The position numbers were made by a program, and so were the translations under genes. Below are positions 1-6,219 of a DNA stretch of 9,955 nt, piece after piece. The notes under the pieces were generated by a model, which worked only from the letters and a program-made list of their open reading frames with translations, was not told where the DNA came from and made no database searches. Each line of letters begins with the position of its first letter. Position 1 is the first letter of the stretch. Origin of the DNA: Oscillospiraceae bacterium (lineage in GTDB: Bacteria; Bacillota; Clostridia; Oscillospirales; Ruminococcaceae); NCBI GenBank assembly GCA_017544185.1, contig JAFYEQ010000057.1:1-9955 (forward strand), written 5' to 3'.

Positions 1-798
1 AAGATAAGGTATCTGCCCTCTTACAACGCCTGCAATGATATTGCTTATGCGATAATTGTAGCCTATCTCCTCATGCTGATACCAAGGAGCAGCTTCACGA
101 CTCTGTGTAGACCACTTGCGGACCTTATCCGCATCTTCCTTGCTGTCGGTGAGGAACATACCACCGGAAGAACCGGTGATGATCTTGTTGCCGTTAAAGC
201 TTATGGCACCATAGTCACCGAATGTACCTGTTTCCTTGCCCTTATATGTTGCACCAAGGCTCTCGGCAGCATCTTCGATGATAAGAGCGCCATGTCTGTC
301 ACAGATAGCCCTGATCTCATCTATTTGGGCGGGTGTACCATACAGGTGAACAAGAACTACCAGCTTTACATCGGGATATATCTCAAAAGCCTTCTCCAGC
401 GCCACAGGATCCATATTCCATGTGTCTCGCTCGGTATCGATAAATACCGCTTCTCCGTCTTCATAGGCGATAGGGTTCACCGTAGCATCGAAAGTTGTGT
501 CAGCTGTAAATACGCGCTTTCCGAATAGACATCCTCGATCAACATCCGGTTTACCATAAAGTCTTTCTCCCGCCAACTTCACAGCCAGATGGAGTGCTGC
601 TGTACCACAGGATAGACCTACGGCATACTTGCATCCGATAAGCTCTGCTGCCATACGCTCGCATTCATTCACGTTCTCGCCCGCAGTAGTTATCCAGTTC
701 TTATCGAACGCATCCTGTACCCATTTCAGTTCATCGCCATGCATAGTAGGTGATGCGAGCCATATCTTATGATCAAAAGGCTTAAGGTCCATTTTCAT
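1..798 (-). CDS. DegT/DnrJ/EryC1/StrS-family sugar aminotransferase (C-terminus beyond window)
   Basis: PLP-dependent aminotransferase acting on nucleotide-linked keto-sugars, normally in surface-glycan synthesis in the cytoplasm. The visible 266 residues run in frame to base 1, so the C-terminal third or so is missing. Motifs: SCGTAALH (63-70) for cofactor phosphate binding, EDAAESLGA (175-183) with the Asp (176) that contacts the pyridine nitrogen, SFNGNKI (200-206) with the Schiff-base lysine at 205, and NYRISNIIAGV (248-258). The FNGNKI form is shared with EpsN/PglE-type enzymes making 4-amino-4,6-dideoxy-GlcNAc sugars; that substrate is only a guess. Two starts are possible: ATG at 798 (AAGGA 3 nt upstream) or ATG at 792 (same AAGGA at 9 nt, better spacing); an in-frame stop at 799-801 excludes anything longer. 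It overlaps the end of the small ORF 782-967 and lies downstream of the recombinase, probably on the same transcript. Confidence 0.93.
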   Translation of the reverse strand, partial: MKMDLKPFDHKIWLASPTMHGDELKWVQDAFDKNWITTAGENVNECERMAAELIGCKYAVGLSCGTAALHLAVKLAGERLYGKPDVDRGCLFGKRVFTADTTFDATVNPIAYEDGEAVFIDTERDTWNMDPVALEKAFEIYPDVKLVVLVHLYGTPAQIDEIRAICDRHGALIIEDAAESLGATYKGKETGTFGDYGAISFNGNKIITGSSGGMFLTDSKEDADKVRKWSTQSREAAPWYQHEEIGYNYRISNIIAGVVRGQIPYL

Positions 799-967
799 TC
801 ATCCTTATTTTGTTTCTGCTGTTTTTCTGTAGTTGTGACAAGTCCGTCGAGTTTTCATGATATCCGATATACAGCGAAAGAGCATGCAGAACGTTGTCCG
901 GTATCCAGTTTTCAAGATCCTGACGGTAACTTTTTACGGCAACCCTATAAAAGCGGGCTGCCGTCAT
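782..967 (-). CDS. Small hypothetical protein translationally coupled to the recombinase
   Basis: A 61-codon ORF whose ATG (965-967) follows the recombinase stop (969-971) by a single base (TAAAATG), an arrangement typical of termination-reinitiation; no separate ribosome binding site is visible. The product begins MTAARFYRVAVKSYRQDL and is rich in Tyr, Arg and Leu, with no signal peptide or membrane segment. Its last codons run through the direct-repeat copy at 790-805 and overlap the start of the aminotransferase by 17 nt in another frame. I do not recognise the family. It may be an accessory protein of the recombinase or just spacer sequence; the coupling and ordinary codon usage favour a real gene, but only modestly. 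Confidence 0.5.
   Translation of the reverse strand: MTAARFYRVAVKSYRQDLENWIPDNVLHALSLYIGYHENSTDLSQLQKNSRNKIRMNENGP
790..805. repeat. Direct repeat, left copy (candidate att core)
   Basis: Reads CATTTTCATTCATCCT on the plus strand and matches 2070-2085 at 15 of 16 positions in the same orientation. It contains the AGGAT/ATG start region of the aminotransferase. Together the two copies bracket the recombinase and the small ORF. Part of the similarity could arise because both genes begin Met-Lys-Met after a GGA-type ribosome binding site. Confidence 0.55.
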
Positions 968-968
968 T

Positions 969-2078
969 TTATGCTATATATCCTACGGGGATGTCCATTA
1001 GCGGCGCTTGTTTCCTTTGTTGCTCTATACCGGAGTGGATGTATATCTGTCTGGTGATCTCAGGTGAGCTGTGTCCGAGTATCTTTGCTATGGTCACGTC
1101 GTCGATACCGTTCTCAAAGCAGCTCGTTGCCTTGCTATGACGCAGGCTGTGGAACGACAGGTACCTGAGGCCACATTCCTTAACAAGAGCCTTATAGCGG
1201 TTCTGGAGCACTCGCGGCTCAATATATGTATCCTTGCCGCTCACGATATATATGTTGCCGTCACGCTTCAGAGACCTCAGCACCTCGCACAGTCTATCAG
1301 GAATGACAAGGGCCCTGACCGAGCTCCTGCTCTTGGGTGTGGTGCATATGACTTTTGTCTTTTTGTCCCTGTCATGGCTGGATATTCTCTGCACTGTCCT
1401 GCGGATATGCAGTATTTTATTGTCAAAGTCGATATCAGACCATTTTGTTCCGCATATCTCCCCGATCCTCAGTCCAAAGCCGATGGCGAGAATGACCGCA
1501 ATAGCTGCGGTCGTACGCACTGACCATGAATATTTGAATAGCTTTGACACTTCCTCATGCGAATATATCTCGCGTTCCCTGAATTCCTTTGACGGCAATG
1601 ATATCAGATCAAGGCTGATATTCATCCCATAAGCCCGCACTCCATAGGCGAGGATCGACTTGAACAGCACCATGATGCTACGAACATAATTGATCGACAG
1701 TCCCTTGTCAATGAGCTTGCAGGCGAACTCATTGACCTTCTGATGTGTGAGATCATATATACAAATGCCATCAAATGCGGGCATGATGTGCTTTGATGCC
1801 TTTGTACGATAATTTGCCTGTGTAGACTCCTTATGAACGAGCCTTTTTTGCTCGAACCACTCCTCGATCAAGGCAGGAATGGTCATAACCTCGGTCGTGC
1901 CCGGTTTGAACTTGGCAAATGGCTTGTCCAAAATGTTTTCCTTGAATATCCTGCACTTCTCTACAGCTATCTCGGCTGTAGCTCCGTAGAAACTGAATTT
2001 ATGCTTTTTTCCGTCTATCGTCCGCTGTATACGACATTCATAGCGGCCGTCTTTTCTCAGATAATCTTTCATTTTCAT
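969..2078 (-). CDS. Tyrosine recombinase / phage-type integrase
   Basis: A 369-aa site-specific recombinase that cuts and rejoins DNA through a 3'-phosphotyrosine. All catalytic positions are visible: Arg204 in GFGLRIGEI, Lys249 in TTPKSRSS, His310 and Arg313 in FHSLRHSKA, His336 in LGHSS, and nucleophile Tyr346 in QIYIHS. An N-terminal basic segment (about 1-60, arm-type binding) and a SAM-like core-binding domain (about 65-165) precede the catalytic domain (about 170-355). The length is normal for Tn916/ICE-type integrases, so the gene appears intact. Start: ATG at 2078 or at 2072; GGAGG lies 4 nt or 10 nt upstream, so the choice is open. The start overlaps the right direct-repeat copy. It precedes the small ORF and aminotransferase in one direction. 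No convincing minus-strand promoter was found upstream. No other mobile-element gene is seen next to it. Confidence 0.95.
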   Translation of the reverse strand: MKMKDYLRKDGRYECRIQRTIDGKKHKFSFYGATAEIAVEKCRIFKENILDKPFAKFKPGTTEVMTIPALIEEWFEQKRLVHKESTQANYRTKASKHIMPAFDGICIYDLTHQKVNEFACKLIDKGLSINYVRSIMVLFKSILAYGVRAYGMNISLDLISLPSKEFREREIYSHEEVSKLFKYSWSVRTTAAIAVILAIGFGLRIGEICGTKWSDIDFDNKILHIRRTVQRISSHDRDKKTKVICTTPKSRSSVRALVIPDRLCEVLRSLKRDGNIYIVSGKDTYIEPRVLQNRYKALVKECGLRYLSFHSLRHSKATSCFENGIDDVTIAKILGHSSPEITRQIYIHSGIEQQRKQAPLMDIPVGYIA

Positions 2079-2085
2079 CCATCCT
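2070..2085. repeat. Direct repeat, right copy (candidate att core)
   Basis: Reads CATTTTCATCCATCCT on the plus strand, one mismatch from 790-805 and 1,280 bp away in the same orientation. It overlaps the start codons of the recombinase and lies directly next to its GGAGG ribosome binding site. It may be one end of a recombinase-only integrative cassette or a coincidental likeness of two gene starts. Confidence 0.55.
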
Positions 2086-2192
2086 CCATAGTTAACTCTC
2101 GTTATTTTGCATAAAACATCTGTTCAAATATTGTTGATAACACATACAATAGTAAAAAATACTTTTTGACGGTGATCATTTTTCAATACGGA

Positions 2193-2221
2193 TTGACACA
2201 TTGATAAATATAGTGTATAAT
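2193..2221 (+). promoter_or_regulatory. Consensus sigma-A promoter (plus strand)
   Basis: TTGACA at 2193-2198 and TATAAT at 2216-2221 with a 17-bp spacer; start of transcription is expected near 2228. It points towards the hairpin at 2340-2375 and the ATPase gene, away from the recombinase. Confidence 0.85.
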
Positions 2222-2227
2222 AGAATT

Positions 2228-2375
2228 CGGTGTGGTATATACAGTCACAATTATACCATTTGACGGCAAGACCGTGAAATATCGGATATTGCGAACATTA
2301 TTCAGCATATTACACTGTCATCTTGATACAAGTAAAAATAAAGGGGATATCGCAGTCATGTGCGATATCCCCTTT
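2228..2375 (+). ncRNA. Candidate small RNA or attenuated leader
   Basis: Between the perfect promoter and the strong hairpin lie about 110 bases without a credible ORF. Small inverted repeats are present, such as GGTATA (2234-2239) with TATACC (2252-2257). The simplest reading is a free-standing transcript of about 150 nt. The alternative is a 5' leader of the ATPase gene in which the hairpin attenuates read-through, though that gene also has a closer promoter. No known RNA family was recognised. Confidence 0.45.
2340..2375 (+). terminator. Strong hairpin, probably bidirectional terminator
   Basis: A perfect 15-bp stem, AAAGGGGATATCGCA (2340-2354) with its complement (2361-2375), and a 6-base loop. 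On the plus strand a moderately T-rich tail follows; on the minus strand the exit is TTTATTTTTAC, which is more typical, so it could also shield the recombinase from antisense transcription. Confidence 0.75.
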
Positions 2376-2585
2376 GGTCTTATGTCTTATTATGCCACTG
2401 TCAATTTGGCCTTATCAAAATACTATCTGCATGATCTTTAGCATTATGGAGACACTATTTTAGCAAATATACACTGTTGTACTAATTACAACTATAAAAA
2501 CTCAGATAATGCCGGTATACTTACGCTCACTGATGGCAAAAGTTTTTAAGCTTCAGATCAAGAAAAAGAATGTTCTATAAACATC

Positions 2586-2614
2586 TTGATTTATGAACAG
2601 AAATATGATAGAAT
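2586..2614 (+). promoter_or_regulatory. Likely promoter of the ATPase gene
   Basis: TTGATT (2586-2591), 17-bp spacer, TAGAAT (2609-2614). Transcription would begin near 2621, giving a leader of about 30 nt before the ATG at 2652. Each hexamer departs from consensus at one or two bases. Confidence 0.5.
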
Positions 2615-2651
2615 GATATTTAAGATAGCCGAAACCAAAGGACGTGAGGAT

Positions 2652-4238
2652 ATGGGTAGATATATAGATCCCGGGAATGATGGGTTCAGACTCCTGTCAC
2701 AAAAGAACTATGTTGACAAGACCGGCGTGATAGGTTTGATCAACGATCGTATTGGGACAAATGAATGTCTCATATGCATCAGCCGCCCCCGCCGCTTCGG
2801 CAAGTCCTATGCTGCAAAGACTGTCTGCGCGTATTATGACTGTTCTGTGGATTCACACGAACTTTTCGATCGGTATACATTATCCGACTCACCAAGTTAT
2901 GAAGAACACATCAACAAATACAATGTCATCAGTCTGGATATGACAGAGATCATCTCAACACATGGAGCAGGGACAGAAAAAGCCAATGATCTTATAAAGG
3001 ATCTTTGCACAGAGATCAAAGATGAAGTGTGCTCGGTGTACTCTCAGATAGATAGCGATGGTTCTATATTTAAAGTATTGTATGATTATGTGTCCATCTC
3101 CAAAAGAAAGATCGTGTTCGTTATCGACGAATGGGATGCTATAATACGAGAATTCTCAAAGGATGAAGCGTTACAGAAAAGATATATCGATCTTCTTCGG
3201 GGCCTTTTTAAGAACGGCAACTTTACTCCGACCTGTATCGCTGCAGCATACATGACAGGGATCCTACCTATCAAGAAGGATAAGGGCCAGTCTGCTCTTT
3301 CGGATTTCAAAGAATATACCGTCCTTACCCCTGGCAAATTTGCAGGATATATAGGCTTTAGAGAAGATGAAGTAAAAGCCTTATGTGATAAGACCAACAT
3401 GGGATTTGAGCAGATGAAGTGGTGGTACGACGGGTATTCATTTGGCAGGATAGGGGATATCTACAACCCATATTCGGTGATGACAGCCATTGATCAACAG
3501 AGCTTTGGCTCCTATTGGAAAAAGACTTCTGCTGCAGAGTCTTTACAGACCTATGTAGATATGGACTACGAGGGACTGCAGGGTGATATAGAGAAGCTGA
3601 TCAAGGGTGCTGAGATCATTGTTGATACGGATAATTTCAAGAATGATCTCGCCAATTTCTCCACCAAGGATGATATCCTTACATTGCTCATCCACCTTGG
3701 ATACTTGACTTATGACTCGGAAAACCGTCTTGCAAGGATCCCAAATGAGGAGCTTCGTTCCGAGTTCAGAAGTATGCTCAAGACTGTAAGATCCCCCGAA
3801 CTCATGAAGTTGGTATCTACATCGAAACAGATACTTGAAGACACCCTCACCGGAAACTGCGATAATATCGCCGGTGCATTTGATGAACTCTGCGAGACCA
3901 ACTACGCCCCAACCTTCTATAACAATGAGCAGTCCTTGCGTTCGATGGTGAGACTTGCATATCTTGCTGCAGTGGACAGATACATCAAGGTAGAAGAGCT
4001 GCCCAGCGGCAAGGGGCTGGCGGACATCGTGTACATCCCGCAAAGATATTCTCCCGAGCCTGCCCTTGTGGTCGAGCTAAAATGGAACAGATCGGCGGAA
4101 AGTGCTCTGGATCAGATACATGAGAGGAATTACCCTGCCGTTCTGAAAAACTACGGCGGCGAAATACTTCTGGTAGGGATAAACTACGACACCAAAGAAA
4201 AGAAACACATCTGCAAAATAGAGCGTATAGAGAAATAA
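2652..4238 (+). CDS. AAA-ATPase-like protein with C-terminal PD-(D/E)XK nuclease domain
   Basis: A 528-aa protein of the widespread but uncharacterised AAA-ATPase_like plus PDDEXK_9 (DUF1703-type) architecture. The N-terminus has the family opening PGNDGFRLL and YVDKTGVI, then the P-loop variant SRPRRFGKS (44-52), Walker B VFVIDEWD (155-162), and the family motifs LTPGKFAGYIGF, WWYDGYSF and IYNPYSV. The C-terminal domain has the nuclease-fold signature Asp458 (LADIVYIP) and Glu475-x-Lys477 (VVELKW), followed by a QIHERNY helix and the GGEILLVGINY strand. The start is ATG 2652 with AAAGGA 9 nt upstream, because homologues begin close to the PGN motif; an upstream TTG at 2586 would read through the promoter. 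It is a single-gene unit with its own promoter and terminator. Function in the cell is unknown; nuclease activity is inferred from the fold only. The family is often present in many copies per genome in Clostridia. Confidence 0.9.
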   Translation: MGRYIDPGNDGFRLLSQKNYVDKTGVIGLINDRIGTNECLICISRPRRFGKSYAAKTVCAYYDCSVDSHELFDRYTLSDSPSYEEHINKYNVISLDMTEIISTHGAGTEKANDLIKDLCTEIKDEVCSVYSQIDSDGSIFKVLYDYVSISKRKIVFVIDEWDAIIREFSKDEALQKRYIDLLRGLFKNGNFTPTCIAAAYMTGILPIKKDKGQSALSDFKEYTVLTPGKFAGYIGFREDEVKALCDKTNMGFEQMKWWYDGYSFGRIGDIYNPYSVMTAIDQQSFGSYWKKTSAAESLQTYVDMDYEGLQGDIEKLIKGAEIIVDTDNFKNDLANFSTKDDILTLLIHLGYLTYDSENRLARIPNEELRSEFRSMLKTVRSPELMKLVSTSKQILEDTLTGNCDNIAGAFDELCETNYAPTFYNNEQSLRSMVRLAYLAAVDRYIKVEELPSGKGLADIVYIPQRYSPEPALVVELKWNRSAESALDQIHERNYPAVLKNYGGEILLVGINYDTKEKKHICKIERIEK

Positions 4239-4281
4239 CAAAAGGGGTGGAGCCAGATCATACCGGCTCCACCCCTTTTGT
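4238..4281 (+). terminator. Terminator of the ATPase gene
   Basis: A 17-bp perfect stem, ACAAAAGGGGTGGAGCC (4238-4254) with its complement (4265-4281), and a 10-base loop. It begins on the last base of the stop codon. The T-run lies within the stem, so it may work in both directions. Confidence 0.85.
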
Positions 4282-4381
4282 GACCACAAGCTCTAAACTT
4301 GTTTATATCGTTCCTAAAGGCTCTTGGATCTTTCAGCTTTCCAAAATGACATCGCCTTTTATTAGACACGATCCCACGCAT

Positions 4382-4415
4382 AAAAAACTTGGGTATGCAT
4401 AACAGCATACCCAAG
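4382..4415 (-). terminator. Terminator of the tRNA operon
   Basis: On the minus strand CTTGGGTATGC and GCATACCCAAG form an 11-bp stem with a 6-base loop (4388-4415), followed directly by six T residues (4387-4382). A textbook Rho-independent terminator 9 bp after the tRNA-Cys CCA end. Confidence 0.92.
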
Positions 4416-4424
4416 ACCATGTTT

Positions 4425-4498
4425 TGGAGGCGCCACCCGGATTCGGACCGGGGGTCAGGGAGTTGCAGTCCCTTGCCTTACCACTTGGCTATAGCGCC
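4425..4498 (-). tRNA. tRNA-Cys (anticodon GCA)
   Basis: A 74-nt cloverleaf: acceptor GGCGCTA with TGGCGCC, discriminator T as expected for tRNA-Cys, encoded CCA, anticodon stem AGGGA/TCCCT around CTGCAAC, and T-loop TCCGAAT. It is the last of three tRNAs, 2 nt after tRNA-Asp. Confidence 0.96.
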
Positions 4499-4500
4499 GA

Positions 4501-4577
4501 TGGCGACCTGGATGGGACTCGAACCCACGACCTCCGCCGTGACAGGGCGGCGTTCTAACCAGCTGAACTACCAGGCC
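4501..4577 (-). tRNA. tRNA-Asp (anticodon GTC)
   Basis: A 77-nt cloverleaf: acceptor GGCCTGG with CCAGGTC (one G-T pair), discriminator G, encoded CCA, anticodon stem CCGCC/GGCGG around CTGTCAC, and T-loop TTCGAGT. It lies between tRNA-Val and tRNA-Cys. Confidence 0.96.
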
Positions 4578-4584
4578 ACTTAAG

Positions 4585-4609
4585 TACGGGAGCGCAGTGC
4601 GCTCCCGTA
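4585..4609 (-). repeat. Perfect hairpin in the tRNA-Val/tRNA-Asp spacer
   Basis: A 25-base palindrome centred on 4597 gives an 11-bp stem with a 3-base loop; it fills most of the 32-nt spacer. It is followed by CTTAAG on the transcribed strand, not a T-run, so it is probably a processing or stability structure and not a terminator. Its 9-base arm GCTCCCGTA (4601-4609) recurs in the same orientation at 4680-4688, across the 5' end of tRNA-Val. Confidence 0.8.
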
Positions 4610-4685
4610 TGGTGGGAACTATAGGGCTCGAACCTATGACCCTCTGTTTGTAGGACAGATGCTCTCCCAGCTGAGCTAAGCTCCC
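4610..4685 (-). tRNA. tRNA-Val (anticodon TAC)
   Basis: A 76-nt cloverleaf: acceptor GGGAGCT with AGTTCCC, discriminator A, encoded CCA, anticodon stem TCTGT/ACAGA around CCTACAA, and T-loop TTCGAGC. First gene of the tRNA operon. Confidence 0.96.
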
Positions 4686-4702
4686 GTATCAGTGACTAAT
4701 AC

Positions 4703-4731
4703 ATTATACACCATATAGGACGATTTGTCAA
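4703..4731 (-). promoter_or_regulatory. Promoter of the tRNA operon
   Basis: On the minus strand TTGACA (4731-4726), 17-bp spacer, TATAAT (4708-4703): a perfect consensus, as expected for stable RNA. Transcription should start near 4696, about 10 nt before tRNA-Val. Confidence 0.93.
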
Positions 4732-4763
4732 GTGTTTTTTGAAGAAAATTTTTTAAGATCATT

Positions 4764-4791
4764 CGGCCGACGGGAACGTACCCGTCGGCCG
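4764..4791 (-). terminator. Probable terminator of ychF
   Basis: An 11-bp GC-rich stem, CGGCCGACGGG (4764-4774) with its complement (4781-4791), 6 bp after the ychF stop. The downstream strand is A/T-rich but the T-run is displaced, so termination may be imperfect. Confidence 0.7.
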
Positions 4792-4797
4792 CCTGTA

Positions 4798-5892
4798 TCA
4801 TACGTTGAACCTGAAGAGGACGATGTCACCGTCCTGCATCACATATTCCTTGCCCTCGGAGCGTACCAGCCCCTTCTCCTTGGCAGCGGCCATAGTGCCG
4901 CAGGCCATCAGGTCGTCGAAGGAGACCACCTCGGCGCGTATGAAGCCGCGCTCGAAGTCGGTGTGTATCTTGCCCGCAGCCTGAGGAGCCTTGGTGCCCT
5001 TGGTTATCGTCCACGCGCGGACCTCGGGCTGACCTGCTGTGAGGAAGGATATGAGCCCCAGAAGAGCATAGCCCTCCTTTATGATGCGGTCCAGACCGGA
5101 TACCTCCAGACCCAGCTCGGAGAGGAACATAGCCTTGTCCTCCTCGTCCATGTCGGATATCTCCGCCTCCAGCTCGGCGCATATGGGCAGTACCGCAGCC
5201 TTCTCGCGCTCGGCGATGTCGCATACCGTCTTGTAGTGTACGGAGTTGGACAGGTCGCCCTTGAAGTCGGTCTCGGACAGGTTGGCAGCGTATATAACGG
5301 GCTTAGCGGAGAGCAGCGGCGTAGACTTCAGCAGCTCAGCCTGCTCCTCGGTCATATCGTAGGAGCGGGCTGCGTGGCCCTCCTCCAGATGAGCCTTGAG
5401 CCCTTCCAGGAACTCCAGCTCGGTCTGATACTTCTTGTCGCCCTTCACCAGCTTGCGGGTGCGGTCGATGCGGCGCTCCAGCAGCTCTATGTCGGAGAGT
5501 ATCAGCTCTAAGTCTATGGTCTCGATGTCTCTCGCAGGGTCTATGCTGCCGTCTACATGGATGATATTGTCATCCTCGAAGCAGCGCACCACATGGACTA
5601 TGGCGTCCACCTCACGTATGTTCGCAAGGAACTTGTTGCCCAGTCCCTCGCCCTTGGACGCGCCCTTTACAAGACCGGCGATGTCCACGAACTCCAGCGT
5701 CGCGGGAGTGAACTTCACGGGAGAATACATGTCCCGCAGCTTGTCCAGCCTGCTGTCGGGCACACTTACTATGCCCACATTGGGCTCGATGGTGCAGAAC
5801 GGATAGTTAGCGGACTCCGCCCCCGCGTTCGTCAGCGCATTGAAGAGCGTGCTCTTGCCCACGTTCGGAAGTCCTACCATACCAAGTTTCAT
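4798..5892 (-). CDS. ychF: Redox-regulated ATPase YchF (Obg-family, OLA1-like)
   Basis: A complete 364-aa member of the YchF/OLA1 subfamily of Obg-like P-loop proteins, ribosome-associated cytoplasmic ATPases linked to translation and stress responses. Visible motifs: GLPNVGKST (7-15, G1), NYPFCTI (29-35, switch I region), DIAGL (70-74, G3), then [10 protein letters not shown], and the degenerate G4 NLSE (204-207), which replaces NKxD and explains the ATP preference of the family. The C-terminal TGS domain runs from about 281 ([14 protein letters not shown]) through [14 protein letters not shown] to the end [15 protein letters not shown]. Start ATG at 5892 has AAGGA about 10 nt upstream. It is transcribed alone: tRNA operon promoter downstream, repeat-rich spacer upstream. 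Confidence 0.98.
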   Translation of the reverse strand: MKLGMVGLPNVGKSTLFNALTNAGAESANYPFCTIEPNVGIVSVPDSRLDKLRDMYSPVKFTPATLEFVDIAGLVKGASKGEGLGNKFLANIREVDAIVHVVRCFEDDNIIHVDGSIDPARDIETIDLELILSDIELLERRIDRTRKLVKGDKKYQTELEFLEGLKAHLEEGHAARSYDMTEEQAELLKSTPLLSAKPVIYAANLSETDFKGDLSNSVHYKTVCDIAEREKAAVLPICAELEAEISDMDEEDKAMFLSELGLEVSGLDRIIKEGYALLGLISFLTAGQPEVRAWTITKGTKAPQAAGKIHTDFERGFIRAEVVSFDDLMACGTMAAAKEKGLVRSEGKEYVMQDGDIVLFRFNV

Positions 5893-5915
5893 GATCTATC
5901 TTTCCTTCTTACTAT

Positions 5916-5921
5916 ATTATA
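5916..5921 (-). promoter_or_regulatory. Probable -10 element of ychF
   Basis: TATAAT on the minus strand 24 bp upstream of the ychF start codon. No good -35 hexamer is visible at 16-19 bp, so only the -10 element is called. Confidence 0.5.
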
Positions 5922-5955
5922 CTATCCCGCTCCCGATCGTTTCGCAGTAAAGAGA

Positions 5956-6055
5956 TGCAACTGCGGGCGCGATCGACAGGGACAAGGGACGAGGGACGAG
6001 GGACAAAAGTTGCGACTGCTGACGCAGTCGCCGGGAATGTGTGGCTATCGCCACA
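5956..6055. repeat. Intergenic mosaic of heptamer tandem repeats and palindromes
   Basis: In the 327-bp gap between the 73-aa gene and ychF. Four heptamers AGGGACR occupy 5978-6005 and lie between GCAACT (5957-5962) and AGTTGC (6008-6013). Next come GCGACTGC (6012-6019) with GCAGTCGC (6024-6031) and TGTGGC (6040-6045) with GCCACA (6050-6055), each around a 4-base loop. It resembles a REP/MITE-like intergenic element, but no second copy is available in the window. From 6061 to 6140 I see nothing further of note. Confidence 0.6.
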
Positions 6056-6140
6056 TCCCAGATGGGAGCCGCTTCCCCATGCCCACGCATCTATCCATGG
6101 TCTATATCAAGAATAGTATCAAGTATTATCCCCGATCACC

Positions 6141-6182
6141 AAAAGATCCTGCACCACGGGAGATACCACGGGTGCAGGGATC
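6141..6182 (-). terminator. Terminator of the 73-aa membrane protein gene
   Basis: GATCCTGCACC (6145-6155) pairs with GGTGCAGGGATC (6171-6182) with one bulge; on the minus strand it is followed by TTTT (6144-6141). Confidence 0.65.
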
Positions 6183-6219
6183 GTCCGGTCTTGTTCAGGT
6201 GATGACTAAGCTTTTGGCA

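Larger units (their letters stand above)
2086..2651. other. AT-rich intergenic region between divergent recombinase and ATPase genes
   Basis: This 566-bp gap is clearly more AT-rich than the flanking genes and has no ORF with a credible start. It holds a perfect plus-strand promoter (2193-2221), a 15-bp perfect hairpin (2340-2375), a smaller hairpin of 6 bp at 2476-2492, and a second plus-strand promoter (2586-2614). I see no coding signal between 2376 and 2585, and no clear minus-strand promoter for the recombinase. Confidence 0.7.

Noticed and set aside
73..528. A 151-codon plus-strand ORF
   Set aside because: It lies antisense to the aminotransferase, whose motifs are unambiguous on the other strand.
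2232..2441. A 69-codon plus-strand ORF just after the consensus promoter
   Set aside because: It starts at GTG a few bases after the predicted transcription start, with no ribosome binding site, and runs straight through the 15-bp hairpin.
2086..2585. Invertible promoter controlled by the recombinase
   Set aside because: I found no pair of inverted repeats flanking the promoter at 2193-2221; the only inverted repeats are local hairpins.
2193..4238. Type III toxin-antitoxin arrangement (RNA, terminator, protein)
   Set aside because: The order is suggestive, but no tandem repeats occur in the putative RNA and the protein is an ATPase/PD-(D/E)XK protein, not a ToxN-type ribonuclease.
4282..4420. 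Minus-strand ORF between the ATPase terminator and the tRNA operon
   Set aside because: It overlaps both terminator hairpins, has no ribosome binding site and shows no protein-like motif.
4425..4498. tRNA-Cys 3' end as the att site of the recombinase
   Set aside because: No second copy of the tRNA-Cys 3' sequence was found elsewhere in the window, and the recombinase is 2.3 kb away with the ATPase gene between.
5978..6005. CRISPR-like array
   Set aside because: The units are 7 bp, directly adjacent, without spacers; this is a simple tandem repeat.
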